Source of the DNA: Prevotella sp.
Lineage (GTDB): Bacteria > Bacteroidota > Bacteroidia > Bacteroidales > Bacteroidaceae
DNA length: 64,000 bases
Assembly (NCBI GenBank): GCA_017478085.1
Contig: JAFVEE010000093.1
Span: 1-64,000 of the forward strand
Reading direction: 5' to 3'
The position numbers were made by a program, and so were the translations under genes. Below the pieces are notes generated by a model that was not told the origin of the DNA, made no database searches, and saw nothing but the letters and a program-made list of their open reading frames with translations. This document shows positions 29,910 through 40,138 of the stretch, piece by piece (the first letter of the stretch is position 1; each line of letters starts with the position of its first letter).

Positions 29910-31280
29910 ATGCTTATCATTGTCCTACTGCTCATCTTCGGCTATCTGCTCATAGCTACTGGCCACTTCACTGGGGTCAACAAGGCCGCCATTGCCGTGT
30001 TCATAGGCACGGTGGGGTGGGTGGTCTACGTGTGCTGGGGAGCCGATTTCGTGACCAAGCTCCACGCCGATGACTATCTTGAGTTCTTGAACGGCGAAGA
30101 GGCTACCAGCCAGACGGTGAAATACTTCATCTATAAGGACGTGTTCCTGCGCTATGTGGGGCAGGCCGCATCGGTTGTGATGTTCCTCCTGGCCACGATG
30201 ACCATCGTCGAGATTCTTACCAACAATGGCTGCTTCGACTTTGTGACCGAGTGGGTGCGCACCAGTAGTGCCCGTCGCATGATCTGGACGCTCACAGCCG
30301 TAACTTTTATCCTCTCGGCCAATCTTGACAACCTTACGTCGGCCACGATGATGCTCGTGCTCATGCACCAGATTGTGCGTAGCCGTCGTCAGCGCATGCT
30401 CATTGGCTCGGCCATCGTGCTGGCGGCCAATAGTGGTGGCTGTTTCACCGTGATAGGCGACCCGCTGGGCCTCGTGCTCTGGGATCGCGGAGCCATCACC
30501 GCCACCCATTTCTCGGCGTGGCTGGCCCTGCCCTCGCTTGTGGCGTGGATCGTGCCCACGTGGCTCATCTGTCGTCAGCTGCCCGACCGCATCGACACCG
30601 AGTGGGTAGCGCCTCCCTATCGTGGCGACGATACCCGCCTGAATCGCTGGCAACGCCTGCTCATGCTTTTCGTGGGCATTGGCGGCCTCTGGTTCATCCC
30701 TACGTTTCATAACATTACCAAGCTCTCGCCCTTCCTCGGGGCCTTGTGTGTGCTCTCGGTGCTCTGGGTGGTCAACGAAGCCTTCAACCGCAAGCTGATG
30801 CAGGCCGACCAGATGGCAGCCCGTAAGCGCATCCCCCGTGCTTTGCAATACGGGGCCATTCAGCAAATGCTCTTTGCCATGGGCATTATGCTGGCCGTGG
30901 GCGTGATGACCGAGACGGGCGTCATGGGCGACGTGGCCACGTGGGTGTTCCATACCCTTGGGGGCAATGTGTGGCTGGTAGGCTTCTGCTCGGGCCTTCT
31001 TTCGAGTGTGGTCGACACCTTCACCGTGGCCTTGACAAATGTCTCGTTCTTCCCCATTGGCGAGGGCAGCTTCGGCCCCAATGGCATCTACTGGCTGGTC
31101 ATCGCCTTCTCTACCGCCATTGGCGGTTCGCTTCTCTCCGTGGGTAGCACCAGTGGCATTGCCCTGATGCAGATGGAGCACATTCGCCTGGGATGGTTCT
31201 TCCGCACCATCACTCCCAAGGTGATCCTGGGCTTCCTTCTGGGGCTGGCCATTCTCTATCTTGAAACCATTTTCATTTAA
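29910..31280 (+). CDS. nhaD: NhaD-type Na+/H+ antiporter
   Basis: I start at MLIIVLLLIFGYLLIATGHF (29910), preceded by a purine-rich AAGAAGAAATAGAG. The longer frame to 29805 overlaps the kinase. The 456-residue protein has about 11-12 transmembrane helices of the ArsB/NhaD fold, with the conserved stretch FILSANLDNLTSATMMLVLM and ANSGGCFTVIGDPLGL. The second inverted repeat contains SVVDTFTVALTNVSFF. It exchanges Na+ for H+, which fits a cell that uses Na+-coupled decarboxylase energetics. Confidence 0.85.
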   Translation: MLIIVLLLIFGYLLIATGHFTGVNKAAIAVFIGTVGWVVYVCWGADFVTKLHADDYLEFLNGEEATSQTVKYFIYKDVFLRYVGQAASVVMFLLATMTIVEILTNNGCFDFVTEWVRTSSARRMIWTLTAVTFILSANLDNLTSATMMLVLMHQIVRSRRQRMLIGSAIVLAANSGGCFTVIGDPLGLVLWDRGAITATHFSAWLALPSLVAWIVPTWLICRQLPDRIDTEWVAPPYRGDDTRLNRWQRLLMLFVGIGGLWFIPTFHNITKLSPFLGALCVLSVLWVVNEAFNRKLMQADQMAARKRIPRALQYGAIQQMLFAMGIMLAVGVMTETGVMGDVATWVFHTLGGNVWLVGFCSGLLSSVVDTFTVALTNVSFFPIGEGSFGPNGIYWLVIAFSTAIGGSLLSVGSTSGIALMQMEHIRLGWFFRTITPKVILGFLLGLAILYLETIFI

Positions 31281-31298
31281 TAACAGACACTATACGCT

Positions 31299-32276
31299 AT
31301 GACAAAAGTAAAGACAATTGGCATACTGACCTCGGGCGGCGACGCCCCTGGCATGAATGCAGCCATACGCGCCGTGACCCGCGCCGGCATCTACAATGGC
31401 TTCAGTATCAAGGGCATCTACCGTGGCTACGACGGCCTGATCAAGGGCGATGTGAAGCCCTTCACCACAGAGAATGTGAGCGGTATCATCAACCGTGGCG
31501 GTACCATTCTGAAGACCGCCCGCTCAAAGGAGTTTATGACCCCCGAGGGCATGCAGAAGGCTTACGAGACCTGCCAGAAAGAGGAGATCGATGCACTGGT
31601 GGTCATTGGCGGCAATGGCTCGCTCACGGGAGCCCGCAACTTCGGCATGGAGTTCGACTTCCCCGTCATCGGCCTGCCCGGAACTATCGACAACGACCTC
31701 TATGGCACCGACTCGACCATTGGCTACGACACCACGATGAACACCATTATGGAGTGCGTAGACCGCATTCGCGACACGGCCAACTCTCACGAGCGCATCT
31801 TCTTCGTTGAGGTGATGGGCCGCGATGCCGGCTTCCTGGCCCAGAACTCGGCCATTGCCAGTGGTGCCGAGGCCGCCATCATTCCCGAGGATATGACCGA
31901 TGTAGACCAGCTGGCCCAGTTTATGGGTCGCGGCATTCGCAAGTCGAAGAAATCGTGCATTGTGATTGTGTCGGAGAGCCCCAAGTGCGGTGCCCTCTAC
32001 TATGCCGACCGTGTGAAGAAAGAGTTTCCTGAGTTCGATGTGCGCGTCAGTATTCTGGGCCATCTTCAGCGTGGCGGCATTCCCTCGGCCCACGACCGCA
32101 TCCTGGCCAGTCGCACAGGCGTTGGTGCCATCGAGGCCATCAAGCAGGGACAGCGCAACGTCATGGTGGGCATTCGCAACAACGAGGTGGTCTACGTACC
32201 CTTCAGCGAAGCCATCCGCACCGACAAGCCCTTCGACAAGAAACTCATCAAGGTGCTCGACGAGCTGAGCATCTAA
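31299..32276 (+). CDS. pfkA: ATP-dependent 6-phosphofructokinase
   Basis: The 325-residue protein matches Pfk[21 protein letters not shown] (ATP site), [20 protein letters not shown] and the catalytic [20 protein letters not shown] (Asp base), followed by [11 protein letters not shown] for fructose-6-phosphate. GG after TSG and the GNGS motif support ATP use. It overlaps the convergent regulator by 4 bp. Confidence 0.95.
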   Translation: MTKVKTIGILTSGGDAPGMNAAIRAVTRAGIYNGFSIKGIYRGYDGLIKGDVKPFTTENVSGIINRGGTILKTARSKEFMTPEGMQKAYETCQKEEIDALVVIGGNGSLTGARNFGMEFDFPVIGLPGTIDNDLYGTDSTIGYDTTMNTIMECVDRIRDTANSHERIFFVEVMGRDAGFLAQNSAIASGAEAAIIPEDMTDVDQLAQFMGRGIRKSKKSCIVIVSESPKCGALYYADRVKKEFPEFDVRVSILGHLQRGGIPSAHDRILASRTGVGAIEAIKQGQRNVMVGIRNNEVVYVPFSEAIRTDKPFDKKLIKVLDELSI

Positions 32277-33232
32277 AGCTTTACGCTTGAAATATCAACG
32301 AGACCGTTGATGATGGCGTAGATGGTAAGGCCCGCAGGCGAATGAATCTGTAGCTTGCGGGCTATATTGCGTCTATGGGTGATCACCGTATTGATCGAGA
32401 TGCACAGGTGGTCGGCAATCTCCTTGTTGGCCATACCCTGCACCAGGGCCACGATCACGTCTTTCTCACGTTCGCTCAGTGCCTCAGAGTTCTGGCCAGC
32501 ACCTTTGAACACCATGTCGCTGATGTTGCGCGTCACGTCGCTCTGCTTCGTCAGCTGCTCCAGTCGCCTGATGGCAGGCACGAAAATATGATCCTCGACC
32601 ATGGAGTGCTGGCGCAGCCATTCCTCGTTGTCGTAGATGTCGTGTAGCGTGGCCGTGAGCATATTGTTGTGCAGTCCGTCGCTGGGCAGATACTTAATAA
32701 TGAGTAGCTTCAGCTCGCGCAGCTTCTTGTCGGCCTCCTTGTGGTGACGCGAGAAAGTCTCTATGCTATATTCGGCTGAGGGCTTGCCGTCGAGCAGCGA
32801 CTGCACGTAGGGGAAGAGCGTCTTCTGCTCGTACATCATGTGGCGGCGTATCTCGTGTGCATACTCGTCGTAGAAGCGCATGATGAGCTGGCCGAGCGAG
32901 TCGTCGGGGTTCAGGCATTCCGTCAGTTCGCGGCGTATGAAAGGCAGTTGGAAGTCCAGGTAGTAGGCATGGCTGGCCTCCAAGTAGTGCATCAGCGTGG
33001 GCACGCTGAGCTGCTCGTCGCCCTCGTAGTCGCCATACCCATTAATGGTGAAGTTCACTACGGCCAGAAACGTATAGGTATCTACGCCGTTGTCCTGGCA
33101 CGTTTCCTGCACGGTCTTGTCGCCAAAGCCAAGGCTGATGCCGAACGACCCCAGCATCTGTAGCAAATCGTAGTTGTCGCGTATGAGTGAGATCATCTTG
33201 TCATCGCTCTCATACATCTTCTGATTTTTCAT
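32273..33232 (-). CDS. Hemerythrin-like sensor domain fused to a LuxR-type HTH
   Basis: The 319-residue protein has a short ScdA/RIC-like N-terminus (about 25-60, [20 protein letters not shown]). A hemerythrin-like four-helix region follows (about 80-235), with His at [30 protein letters not shown] and [19 protein letters not shown], the spacing expected for a di-iron site. The C-terminal LuxR HTH (about 250-315) reads [20 protein letters not shown] and then [18 protein letters not shown] infer an O2-, NO- or iron-responsive transcription factor. It is divergent from the porin-imelysin-dihaem-CcsBA operon, the likely target. Confidence 0.8.
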   Translation of the reverse strand: MKNQKMYESDDKMISLIRDNYDLLQMLGSFGISLGFGDKTVQETCQDNGVDTYTFLAVVNFTINGYGDYEGDEQLSVPTLMHYLEASHAYYLDFQLPFIRRELTECLNPDDSLGQLIMRFYDEYAHEIRRHMMYEQKTLFPYVQSLLDGKPSAEYSIETFSRHHKEADKKLRELKLLIIKYLPSDGLHNNMLTATLHDIYDNEEWLRQHSMVEDHIFVPAIRRLEQLTKQSDVTRNISDMVFKGAGQNSEALSEREKDVIVALVQGMANKEIADHLCISINTVITHRRNIARKLQIHSPAGLTIYAIINGLVDISSVKL

Positions 33233-33262
33233 ACCTATTTATATTTAATATGGTTTTATGCT

Positions 33263-33271
33263 GCAAAAGTA
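33263..33271 (-). promoter_or_regulatory. -7 promoter element for the hemerythrin-HTH gene
   Basis: The minus strand reads TACTTTTGC, 31 bp before the ATG at 33232. Confidence 0.6.
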
Positions 33272-33349
33272 GCCATTTTCGGTGAAATATGCAATAGAAT
33301 GACGCAAATTTCATCACTTTTGGGTATTGTGTAGTTCTTCAGAACAGAG

Positions 33350-33358
33350 TACCTTTGC
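33350..33358 (+). promoter_or_regulatory. -7 promoter element for the porin operon
   Basis: TACCTTTGC, 28 bp before the porin start at 33386. Between this and the divergent -7 lies an inverted pair, GGTGAAAT at 33281-33288 and ATTTCATC at 33308-33315 (one mismatch), a possible regulator site. Confidence 0.65.
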
Positions 33359-33385
33359 ACCCGAAATTAAACAAGATTTAAAGAA

Positions 33386-34690
33386 ATGAACAACTTTTTC
33401 GGAAGATTGATTTTAGGAGCACTCCTGATTTCTGTTTCTCAAGTTGCGCTGGCCCAGGAAAATGCCGGCGATAGCGTGATGAGCCACGTGAAGGGCAACC
33501 GCCTGAGCGTGGGTGGCTATGGCGAGGTGACGATGAGCCGCAACTATTATAGCGACAACTCCTATCGCTACAAACTGCCCGATGAGCATAAGAACGATCC
33601 CAGCAATGGCCAGTTCGACCTGCCCCATGTGGTCGTCTATCTTGGCTATGACTTTGGTAAGGGCTGGACGATGGGCACCGAGATAGAGTTTGAACACGGC
33701 GGCACAGGCGTGGCCTACGAGAAGGAAGGCGAGGAAGGCGGCGAATGGGAGCAGGAGACCGAGAAAGGCGGCGAGGTAGAACTGGAGCAGTTCTGGCTTC
33801 AGAAGTCGTTTGCCAAGTCAGCCAATCTGCGTGTCGGCCATATTGTGGTGCCCGTGGGCCTCACCAATGCCCATCACGAGCCGCTCAACTTCTTCACCGT
33901 CTATCGTCCTGAGGGCGAGAACACCATTCTGCCCTGCACCTGGCACCAGACGGGCATCTCGTTCTGGGGCCGCCAGGGCGACTTCCGCTATGAGGCTCAG
34001 TTGCTGGCAGGTCTCAATTCAAACCATTTTACCAACGACAGATGGATAAACAAAGGAGCCAAATCGCCCTTGGAGTACGATGTGGCCAATAAGTATGGCG
34101 TTGCTGCACGTTTAGACAACTACTCGGTGCCTGGGCTTCGTCTGGGACTGAGTGGCTATTACGGTCATAGCATTGGCAACAGCTACCCTGCCGAGTCGAG
34201 CGGAACCGAGGCCGAATATAAGGGCGTGGTGGCCATAGGAGCCTTCGACTTCACCTATAAGGGCCATAACTGGATTGTTCGTGGACAGGCCGATTACGGC
34301 TATCTGGGCGATGCTGACCAGTTGCGCTATGTCTACAACCGTGTGAGCAAGGCTTCGCCCTTCCATCATTCAGCTTATGTCAGCAAGAATGCCTATGCCG
34401 TGGGCCTGGAGGCTGGCTACGACCTCTTCTCTCAAATATCATCCATGCGTGCCGACAATCAGAAGCTCTACTTGTTCGGGCGCTACGAGCAATACAACCC
34501 TTACGCCTCTGAAACCAGTGGCCGCACTTACGAGTACACCCAGAAGAAGCGGTTGGCCGTGGGTGTCAATTACTTTCCCATTCCGCAGATTGTCGTGAAG
34601 GCCGAATACTCGCACCGCTTCCTGAAGGAGCAGTACAACAACGAGCCATCCATCAATCTCTGCGTGGCCTACGAGGGGTTCTTTAGGTAA
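33386..34690 (+). CDS. Porin-like outer-membrane protein
   Basis: The 434-residue product has a signal peptide ending ALAQ (about residue 23) and amphipathic beta strands throughout. Examples are GYGEVTMSRNYYSD, FDLPHVVVYLGYDFG and LGLSGYYGHSIGNSY. It ends in YEGFFR, with the terminal aromatic typical of OMPs. It resembles OprO/OprP-type porins of Bacteroidota, with GFELEQFWLQK-like stretches. It leads the operon with imelysin and the di-haem protein, so it may admit ferric or siderophore-type complexes; that is inference. Confidence 0.75.
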   Translation: MNNFFGRLILGALLISVSQVALAQENAGDSVMSHVKGNRLSVGGYGEVTMSRNYYSDNSYRYKLPDEHKNDPSNGQFDLPHVVVYLGYDFGKGWTMGTEIEFEHGGTGVAYEKEGEEGGEWEQETEKGGEVELEQFWLQKSFAKSANLRVGHIVVPVGLTNAHHEPLNFFTVYRPEGENTILPCTWHQTGISFWGRQGDFRYEAQLLAGLNSNHFTNDRWINKGAKSPLEYDVANKYGVAARLDNYSVPGLRLGLSGYYGHSIGNSYPAESSGTEAEYKGVVAIGAFDFTYKGHNWIVRGQADYGYLGDADQLRYVYNRVSKASPFHHSAYVSKNAYAVGLEAGYDLFSQISSMRADNQKLYLFGRYEQYNPYASETSGRTYEYTQKKRLAVGVNYFPIPQIVVKAEYSHRFLKEQYNNEPSINLCVAYEGFFR

Positions 34691-34730
34691 AAACAAAATC
34701 ACAAATATTTTCATAAAAACAATTAGAAAG

Positions 34731-36008
34731 ATGAAGAACATTTTTAAGTATGCAATGCTGTCAGTCGCAGCATTTTCCCTATCGACCGGCTTCACTGCCT
34801 GTGGTAATGATGACGATGATGATGACATCCCCGCCAACAACGGTACCGTCAACACCAATTACACCGACAAGCACTATGGCCAGGATGCCATCGATGCCTG
34901 TGCCGATGTCGTGTCGGCTCTGGAGGAAGCCTACAATGCACTTGCAGCAGCCCGCCTGAGCGATGAGCAGACGGCAAGTCTGAAGGCCATTCTGGCCAAT
35001 GATGTCGACAATGTGATTGTGCCCACCTATCGCGCCTTGGGCGACGCCGTCGAGAAGATGCACACAGCCCTGGGCACGCTGAGCAGCAGCCAGGTTACGC
35101 AGCAGAATGTGAACGATGCCTGCGATGCCTTCAAGACCGCCCGTGCTGAGTGGGAGAAGAGCGAGGCCTTCCTGATGGGCCCTGCCGCTGGCTTCGACAT
35201 CGACCCGCACATTGACTCGTGGCCGCTGGATCGTGCTGCCCTGCACGACTATTTCAAGAATCCCAATGCCGAAGACCTCGACGAGAGCATCCTGGGCTTC
35301 CACGCCTTGGAGTTCATCCTTTTCCGTGATGGTCAGCCGCGTAAGGTCGAAGAGTTCCGTGGCAACGACAGCTACAAGGGCTTTACCGACATCACGGGTG
35401 CCCAGGAGTTGCAGTATGCCGAGTCGGTGATTGCCGATCTGCTCAACCACGTCTACGAGCTCGAGGTGGCCTGGAATCCTTCGAATGCCACCCGTCTGAA
35501 TGCCGTGAAGGCTGCCGGTCTGGAGTACGAGACCCCGCTGGGCAAGGACTTCGGCTACAATCTGAAGAATGCCGGCGACGAGACCACCAGCACCTTCCCC
35601 ACGTTGCTCGATGCCCTGCATCAGGTGCTCTCGGCCGACGAGGAGAGCTGCGTAGGCATTGCCAACGAGGTGGGTACGGCCAAGATAGCCAACCCCTTCA
35701 GCAATGGCTACATCTTCTACGTGGAGTCGCCTTACAGCTATAACTCTATCAAGGATTTCCAGGATAACATCCGCTCTATCGAGAACACCTGGTATGGCGG
35801 TCGCAATGGCAAGAGCAGCAATGTGCAGAACAGCTTCCACCAGTTCTTTGCTGCCAACAATCCCTCGTTAGGCACGAAAGTTGAAGATGCCATCGAGGAT
35901 GCCATCAGCAAGATTGGTGCCATGCCTGCCCCGTTCGTGAAGTATGTGAGCACCATCTGGAACAAGACCTTTGAGGACGATCCCGTTATCGACCTTGAGG
36001 AGGAATAG
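34731..36008 (+). CDS. Imelysin-family (peptidase M75) lipoprotein, iron-regulated type
   Basis: The 425-residue product has a lipoprotein signal with LSTGFTACGND (Cys near residue 24) followed by an Asp-rich stretch. The imelysin fold shows FLMGPAAGFDIDPHIDSWPL and the GxHxxE motif GFHALE (Gly189, His191, Glu194) that defines the family. A duplicated helical half contains EYETPLGKDFGYNL. Known relatives (IrpA, EfeM-type) are iron-regulated and bind metal, and no protease activity is established for most. It is followed by a di-haem protein, as in other irpA-like loci. Confidence 0.88.
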   Translation: MKNIFKYAMLSVAAFSLSTGFTACGNDDDDDDIPANNGTVNTNYTDKHYGQDAIDACADVVSALEEAYNALAAARLSDEQTASLKAILANDVDNVIVPTYRALGDAVEKMHTALGTLSSSQVTQQNVNDACDAFKTARAEWEKSEAFLMGPAAGFDIDPHIDSWPLDRAALHDYFKNPNAEDLDESILGFHALEFILFRDGQPRKVEEFRGNDSYKGFTDITGAQELQYAESVIADLLNHVYELEVAWNPSNATRLNAVKAAGLEYETPLGKDFGYNLKNAGDETTSTFPTLLDALHQVLSADEESCVGIANEVGTAKIANPFSNGYIFYVESPYSYNSIKDFQDNIRSIENTWYGGRNGKSSNVQNSFHQFFAANNPSLGTKVEDAIEDAISKIGAMPAPFVKYVSTIWNKTFEDDPVIDLEEE

Positions 36009-36030
36009 AAAAAAAGAAACTATAGCTTAG

Positions 36031-36068
36031 AGCGCCCTGCCTCAGGCATCAGCCAGAGGCAGGACGCT
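36031..36068 (+). promoter_or_regulatory. Hairpin between the imelysin and di-haem genes
   Basis: AGCG plus CCTGCCTC (36031-36043) pairs with GAGGCAGG plus CGCT (36056-36068), with one C-A mismatch and a 12-nt loop. It could process or partly terminate the mRNA to set different levels of the two products. No T-run follows, so it is probably not a simple terminator. Confidence 0.5.
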
Positions 36069-36112
36069 TAAAGCGTTAAAAGTGCATTGAACAAATTATT
36101 TATTTTAGACCT

Positions 36113-37879
36113 ATGAACAAATACTTGCGATTAATGGGACTTTTGGCAGCCCCGCTCCTGGTTGCTTGTCACGATGACGGTGATGACGAGGCGTCAGTCG
36201 ACCCCAATCTGAACAACCTGCAACCTGTAGAACAAGCCTTTGGTAAGGCCAACGATGTATTCTCGGCTGAGGAATGGTATGCTGGCGGTCAGCTGGGCAC
36301 CACCGAGAAGCCCAGCTATTCTGCCGCAGCGCCTGCTGTGCTCAATGTGCCGGGAATGGAAGAGTCATTCAATAAGGGCGAGGACTTCTTTGAGCACGTC
36401 TATACGCTCAACAACGAGCCTCGTAAGGGCCTCGGCCCTGCCTGGGTGCGCTCCGGCTGCATTCAGTGTCACCCCTCCTATGGCCACGGCAAGCGGCAGA
36501 CCGAATACCGTGCCAATACTTACGGCAATGGCTACCTGCTTGTGGTCTATCACCCCACGGCGGGCACCGATGCCGATGGAGTGGCCTATGCAGCCAATAG
36601 CTACGTGCGCCACGTCACGGGTATGCCCCAGACCAAGGCGATGACCCCGTTCAAGGCCCCCATCGAGGAAGAGCAGATCACCATTGACTGGAAGAACGTG
36701 ACCGAGATGGAGAGCGGACTCGCCATGCAGTTCCCCGATGGCGAGAAATACGAACTCATCTACCCTGAGGTCGCCATTCCCCAGTCGGCCTTCAACACCC
36801 TGCCAAAGCCCGACAACTATGAAGTGCGCTTAGAGTCGACCATCGGCATCTATGGCACGGGCTTGCTCGATGCCATTGACTTCGAAGATATGAAGGCCCA
36901 GTATCAGGCCGAGGCTCCTTACGTAGAGCTGAACCCCGCTATGTGGGACAAAGCCGCCAACGACTGGGCCGCCAGCGCCTACTACACCCTGGCCGATGGT
37001 ACCAAGGGCATCAAGAAGTTCACCTATGCTATGACCCGCACCTCCCTGCAAGACGGTGCCGGTGCCAATGCCATCTGGAACATCACCAACGTGACCCGCT
37101 CCGACCGTCACTACTTCTATTCCACCAAGATGTGGGCCAAGGCCATGTCAGAGGATGCCGAGGTCATCCAGTATATCAAGGAGAACGGTTCGCAGGCCAC
37201 CTCGCTTCTCTATCCCTACTATGCCGATGGCACCGACGAGGGCATCAAGGAGCGTGTCAACCAGCTGCTGGGCCTCAATACCGCTGCCGATGCTCCCACC
37301 TTCAAGCAGTACTTCGTAGACGGAGCCCCCTACAATGGACAGGAGGAGATGAGCGACAAGGACTACTACGACTTTATGGTGTGGCATCGCGGCCTGGCCG
37401 TGCCTGCCGCCCGCAATCTGGACGACCCGCAGGTGAAGCGCGGCAAGCAGCTGTTCACGCAGATGGGCTGCACCCAGTGCCATCGCCCCTCGTGGAAGAC
37501 GCGCGACGACAATATGTGGGTCGATGCCAGCATCAAGGCCTATGCAGCCAGCATTGGCAAGGATGCCGCTACGATGCTGCCCAAGTATCCCAACCAGACC
37601 ATCTGGCCCTATACCGATATGGTGCAGCACCGCCTGTTTATGAAGAACGACATTCGCACCGGCTGGTGCCGCACCACGCCGCTGTGGGGTAGGGGACTCT
37701 CGCTCCAGCGCACTGGTGCCGAGGACCGTCTGCACGACTGCCGTGCCCGCAACGAGGTCGAAGCCATTATGTGGCACGGCTACTCGAAGGAAAGCGATGC
37801 CTACGAGCACACCGTGAAGTTCTTCAACCTGCCCAAGACCGACCGCGATGCCGTGGTGAAGTTCCTGCGTGCCATCTAA
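36113..37879 (+). CDS. Di-haem c-type lipoprotein, DUF1111 / MauG-like oxidoreductase
   Basis: The 588-residue protein has a lipoprotein signal (LLVACHDD, Cys19). Two c-type haem sites follow: CIQCH (Cys116 onward) in the N-terminal domain and CTQCH (Cys453 onward) in the C-terminal one. The end of the C-terminal domain carries the DUF1111 signature: TTPLWGRGLS, LHDCRARNEVEAIMWHGYS and FLRAI. Such proteins are di-haem peroxidase/MauG relatives that handle electrons in the periplasm. The CcsBA gene that attaches the haems lies 11 bp downstream. The substrate is unknown; iron reduction or peroxide handling are options. Confidence 0.87.
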   Translation: MNKYLRLMGLLAAPLLVACHDDGDDEASVDPNLNNLQPVEQAFGKANDVFSAEEWYAGGQLGTTEKPSYSAAAPAVLNVPGMEESFNKGEDFFEHVYTLNNEPRKGLGPAWVRSGCIQCHPSYGHGKRQTEYRANTYGNGYLLVVYHPTAGTDADGVAYAANSYVRHVTGMPQTKAMTPFKAPIEEEQITIDWKNVTEMESGLAMQFPDGEKYELIYPEVAIPQSAFNTLPKPDNYEVRLESTIGIYGTGLLDAIDFEDMKAQYQAEAPYVELNPAMWDKAANDWAASAYYTLADGTKGIKKFTYAMTRTSLQDGAGANAIWNITNVTRSDRHYFYSTKMWAKAMSEDAEVIQYIKENGSQATSLLYPYYADGTDEGIKERVNQLLGLNTAADAPTFKQYFVDGAPYNGQEEMSDKDYYDFMVWHRGLAVPAARNLDDPQVKRGKQLFTQMGCTQCHRPSWKTRDDNMWVDASIKAYAASIGKDAATMLPKYPNQTIWPYTDMVQHRLFMKNDIRTGWCRTTPLWGRGLSLQRTGAEDRLHDCRARNEVEAIMWHGYSKESDAYEHTVKFFNLPKTDRDAVVKFLRAI

Positions 37880-37890
37880 GCATCGGGGCT

Positions 37891-40134
37891 ATGCTGAAGA
37901 AATCGCTCACCTTATTATATATTGTGGTGGTGGCCGTAATGGCCATCGCCACATTTGTTGAGCACGCCACGGGCACCCGCCTCTACGATGCCTGGTGGTT
38001 CACGGCCCTCTGGGCCCTGCTCGCCGCCGTGGCCATCGTCTATTTTCTGAAGCGGCGCGTGCGGCGGCTCTCGGTGGTGGCCCTGCACCTCTCGTTCGTG
38101 CTCATCCTGCTCGGTGCGCTGCTCACCCATCTCACCGCCCGCAGCGGCGCCATCCATTTGCGTGCGGGCGATGCCACCAGCCAGTATGCGACCATTGATG
38201 GTCGCCTCCACCCGCTGCCCTTCTCGCTCCGGCTCGACAGCTTCGTGGTGCGCTATCACGAAGGCACCACCACGGCAGCCGACTACGAGTCGCATCTTTC
38301 GCTCACCGACGATGAGGGCACCCGCCCGCTTGTGGTGTCGATGAACCAGATAGGCACCAGCCACTCCGTGCGCCTGTACCAGAGCAGCTTCGACGATGAT
38401 GGCCGTGGCACGGTGCTCTCCGTCAATCGCGACCCGTGGGGCATTCCCGTGACCTATGCAGGCTATGCCCTGCTCTTCATCTCCTTGGTCTGGATGCTCA
38501 TAGACCCTCGCGGCCAGTACCGCCAGGTGCTCAGGGCGGTGCGAACGGCTAACGGCGAGCAGAGCGGCAGCCGGTTGGCCAAGGCCCTTGTGCTGTTTAT
38601 TTTCCTCTCACCCCTTACCTCCCACTTCTCACCTCTCAATGCCGCCCCTGTGTTGCCCAAGGAAACAGCCGACCACTTCGGCCAGTTGCTCATGCTTTAC
38701 AACGGGCGCATCTGCCCGGTTGAGACCTACGCCCTCGACTTCACCAAGAAACTCTATGGCAAGCGCCACTATGGCGACCTGACCGCCTGCCAGGTGCTCA
38801 CGGGCTTCATCTTCTATGGCGACGAGTGGAGCGAGGAACCCATCCTGCGCTTGAAGAGTGGCGAGTTGAAGGATGCCCGCCAGCTGCCCGACTACTGCAC
38901 GGTGAACCATTTCTTCCGTCCCGGCGTGGGCTATGTGCTGGGGCCTTACGTGCAGGAGTACTACCAGGGCGGCCAGCACGACGGTTTCCACAAGCAGGTG
39001 GCCAAGGTCGACGACCAGCTGATGATGGTGATGGACTTGCGCCAAGGCACGCCGCTGAAGCTCTTCCCCTATACCCCCACGGGTGGTGCCACCCGCTGGT
39101 ATTCGCCCACCGAGCGCATCGACACCCTGCTGGTGCCCGCCGAGCAGCGGCAATACATCAGCGAGATCTTCACGTTGCTCTATCAGGAAGTGCTGCAAGG
39201 CAACTTCGGGCAGGTCGACGAATACCTCAGCCTGATGCAGAAGCACCAGCAGGAGCAGGGCGCCCGCTCGCTGCCATCGGCACGGGTGCTGTGGGCCGAG
39301 CGGGTCTACAATGCCGTGCCCTTTGCCACCATTCTCTTTATGCTGAATCTTACGATGGGATTCCTGGCGCTGGCCTTCTTCATCTGGATAGCGGTGTCGC
39401 AGCGCAAGGCCGCTGGCTGGATAGCCAGGCTGATGTATGCCGTTTGCTGCCTGTCGTTTGCTGCCCTCACCTTCTGCGAGGCCCTGCGATGGACCATCAG
39501 TGGCAACATTCCGATGTCGAACGGCTACGAGACGATGCTCCTCATGGCGTGGTTCATCCTGCTCATCACCCTGCTGCTCTATCGCCGCTTCCGCATTCTG
39601 CTGTGCTTCGGCTTCCTGCTCTCGGGCTTCTTCCTGCTGGTGAGCCACATCTCGCAGATGGACCCACAGATAGGCCGCCTGATGCCCGTGCTGCGCTCGC
39701 CCCTGCTCACGCTCCACGTCTCGATCATTATGATGTCGTTTGCGCTGCTCAGCCTTACCTTCATCTGTGGGCTCACGGCGTTGGTGCTTCACCTCTCCAC
39801 TCCCCGTTCTCCGCTCTCCGTTCGAAGCACAACTTCCCTGGCACTGCTCTCACGGGTGTTCCTCTATCCTGCGCTCACCACGCTGGGGCTGGGCATCTTC
39901 ATCGGGGCCATCTGGGCCAACATATCGTGGGGCACCTACTGGTCGTGGGATCCTAAGGAAGTGTGGGCCCTCATCACGTTTATGGTCTATGCCGTGGCCG
40001 TCCACGAGCGGTCGTTCCCGCTCTTCCGTCGTCCGCTGGCCTACCATCTTTACGTCACGCTGGCCTTCCTCACCATCTTGATGACCTATTTCGGCGTGAA
40101 CTACTTCCTGGGCGGAATGCATTCCTATGCCTGA
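37891..40134 (+). CDS. ccsBA: Fused cytochrome c maturation protein CcsBA (System II)
   Basis: I start at MLKKSLTLLYIVVVAVMAIA (37891) because the longer frame overlaps the previous gene. The 747-residue protein has an N-terminal ResB/CcsB-like half (TM helices about 7-25, 33-50, 60-78, 190-208) with a large periplasmic domain. The C-terminal CcsA half includes the WWD haem-binding loop NISWGTYWSWDPKEVW (about 675-690) and flanking His in HVSIIMMSFALL and VHERSF. It exports haem and attaches it to CXXCH apocytochromes. It is the last gene of the operon and its likely client is the di-haem protein. Confidence 0.92.
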   Translation: MLKKSLTLLYIVVVAVMAIATFVEHATGTRLYDAWWFTALWALLAAVAIVYFLKRRVRRLSVVALHLSFVLILLGALLTHLTARSGAIHLRAGDATSQYATIDGRLHPLPFSLRLDSFVVRYHEGTTTAADYESHLSLTDDEGTRPLVVSMNQIGTSHSVRLYQSSFDDDGRGTVLSVNRDPWGIPVTYAGYALLFISLVWMLIDPRGQYRQVLRAVRTANGEQSGSRLAKALVLFIFLSPLTSHFSPLNAAPVLPKETADHFGQLLMLYNGRICPVETYALDFTKKLYGKRHYGDLTACQVLTGFIFYGDEWSEEPILRLKSGELKDARQLPDYCTVNHFFRPGVGYVLGPYVQEYYQGGQHDGFHKQVAKVDDQLMMVMDLRQGTPLKLFPYTPTGGATRWYSPTERIDTLLVPAEQRQYISEIFTLLYQEVLQGNFGQVDEYLSLMQKHQQEQGARSLPSARVLWAERVYNAVPFATILFMLNLTMGFLALAFFIWIAVSQRKAAGWIARLMYAVCCLSFAALTFCEALRWTISGNIPMSNGYETMLLMAWFILLITLLLYRRFRILLCFGFLLSGFFLLVSHISQMDPQIGRLMPVLRSPLLTLHVSIIMMSFALLSLTFICGLTALVLHLSTPRSPLSVRSTTSLALLSRVFLYPALTTLGLGIFIGAIWANISWGTYWSWDPKEVWALITFMVYAVAVHERSFPLFRRPLAYHLYVTLAFLTILMTYFGVNYFLGGMHSYA

Positions 40135-40138
40135 TTGC

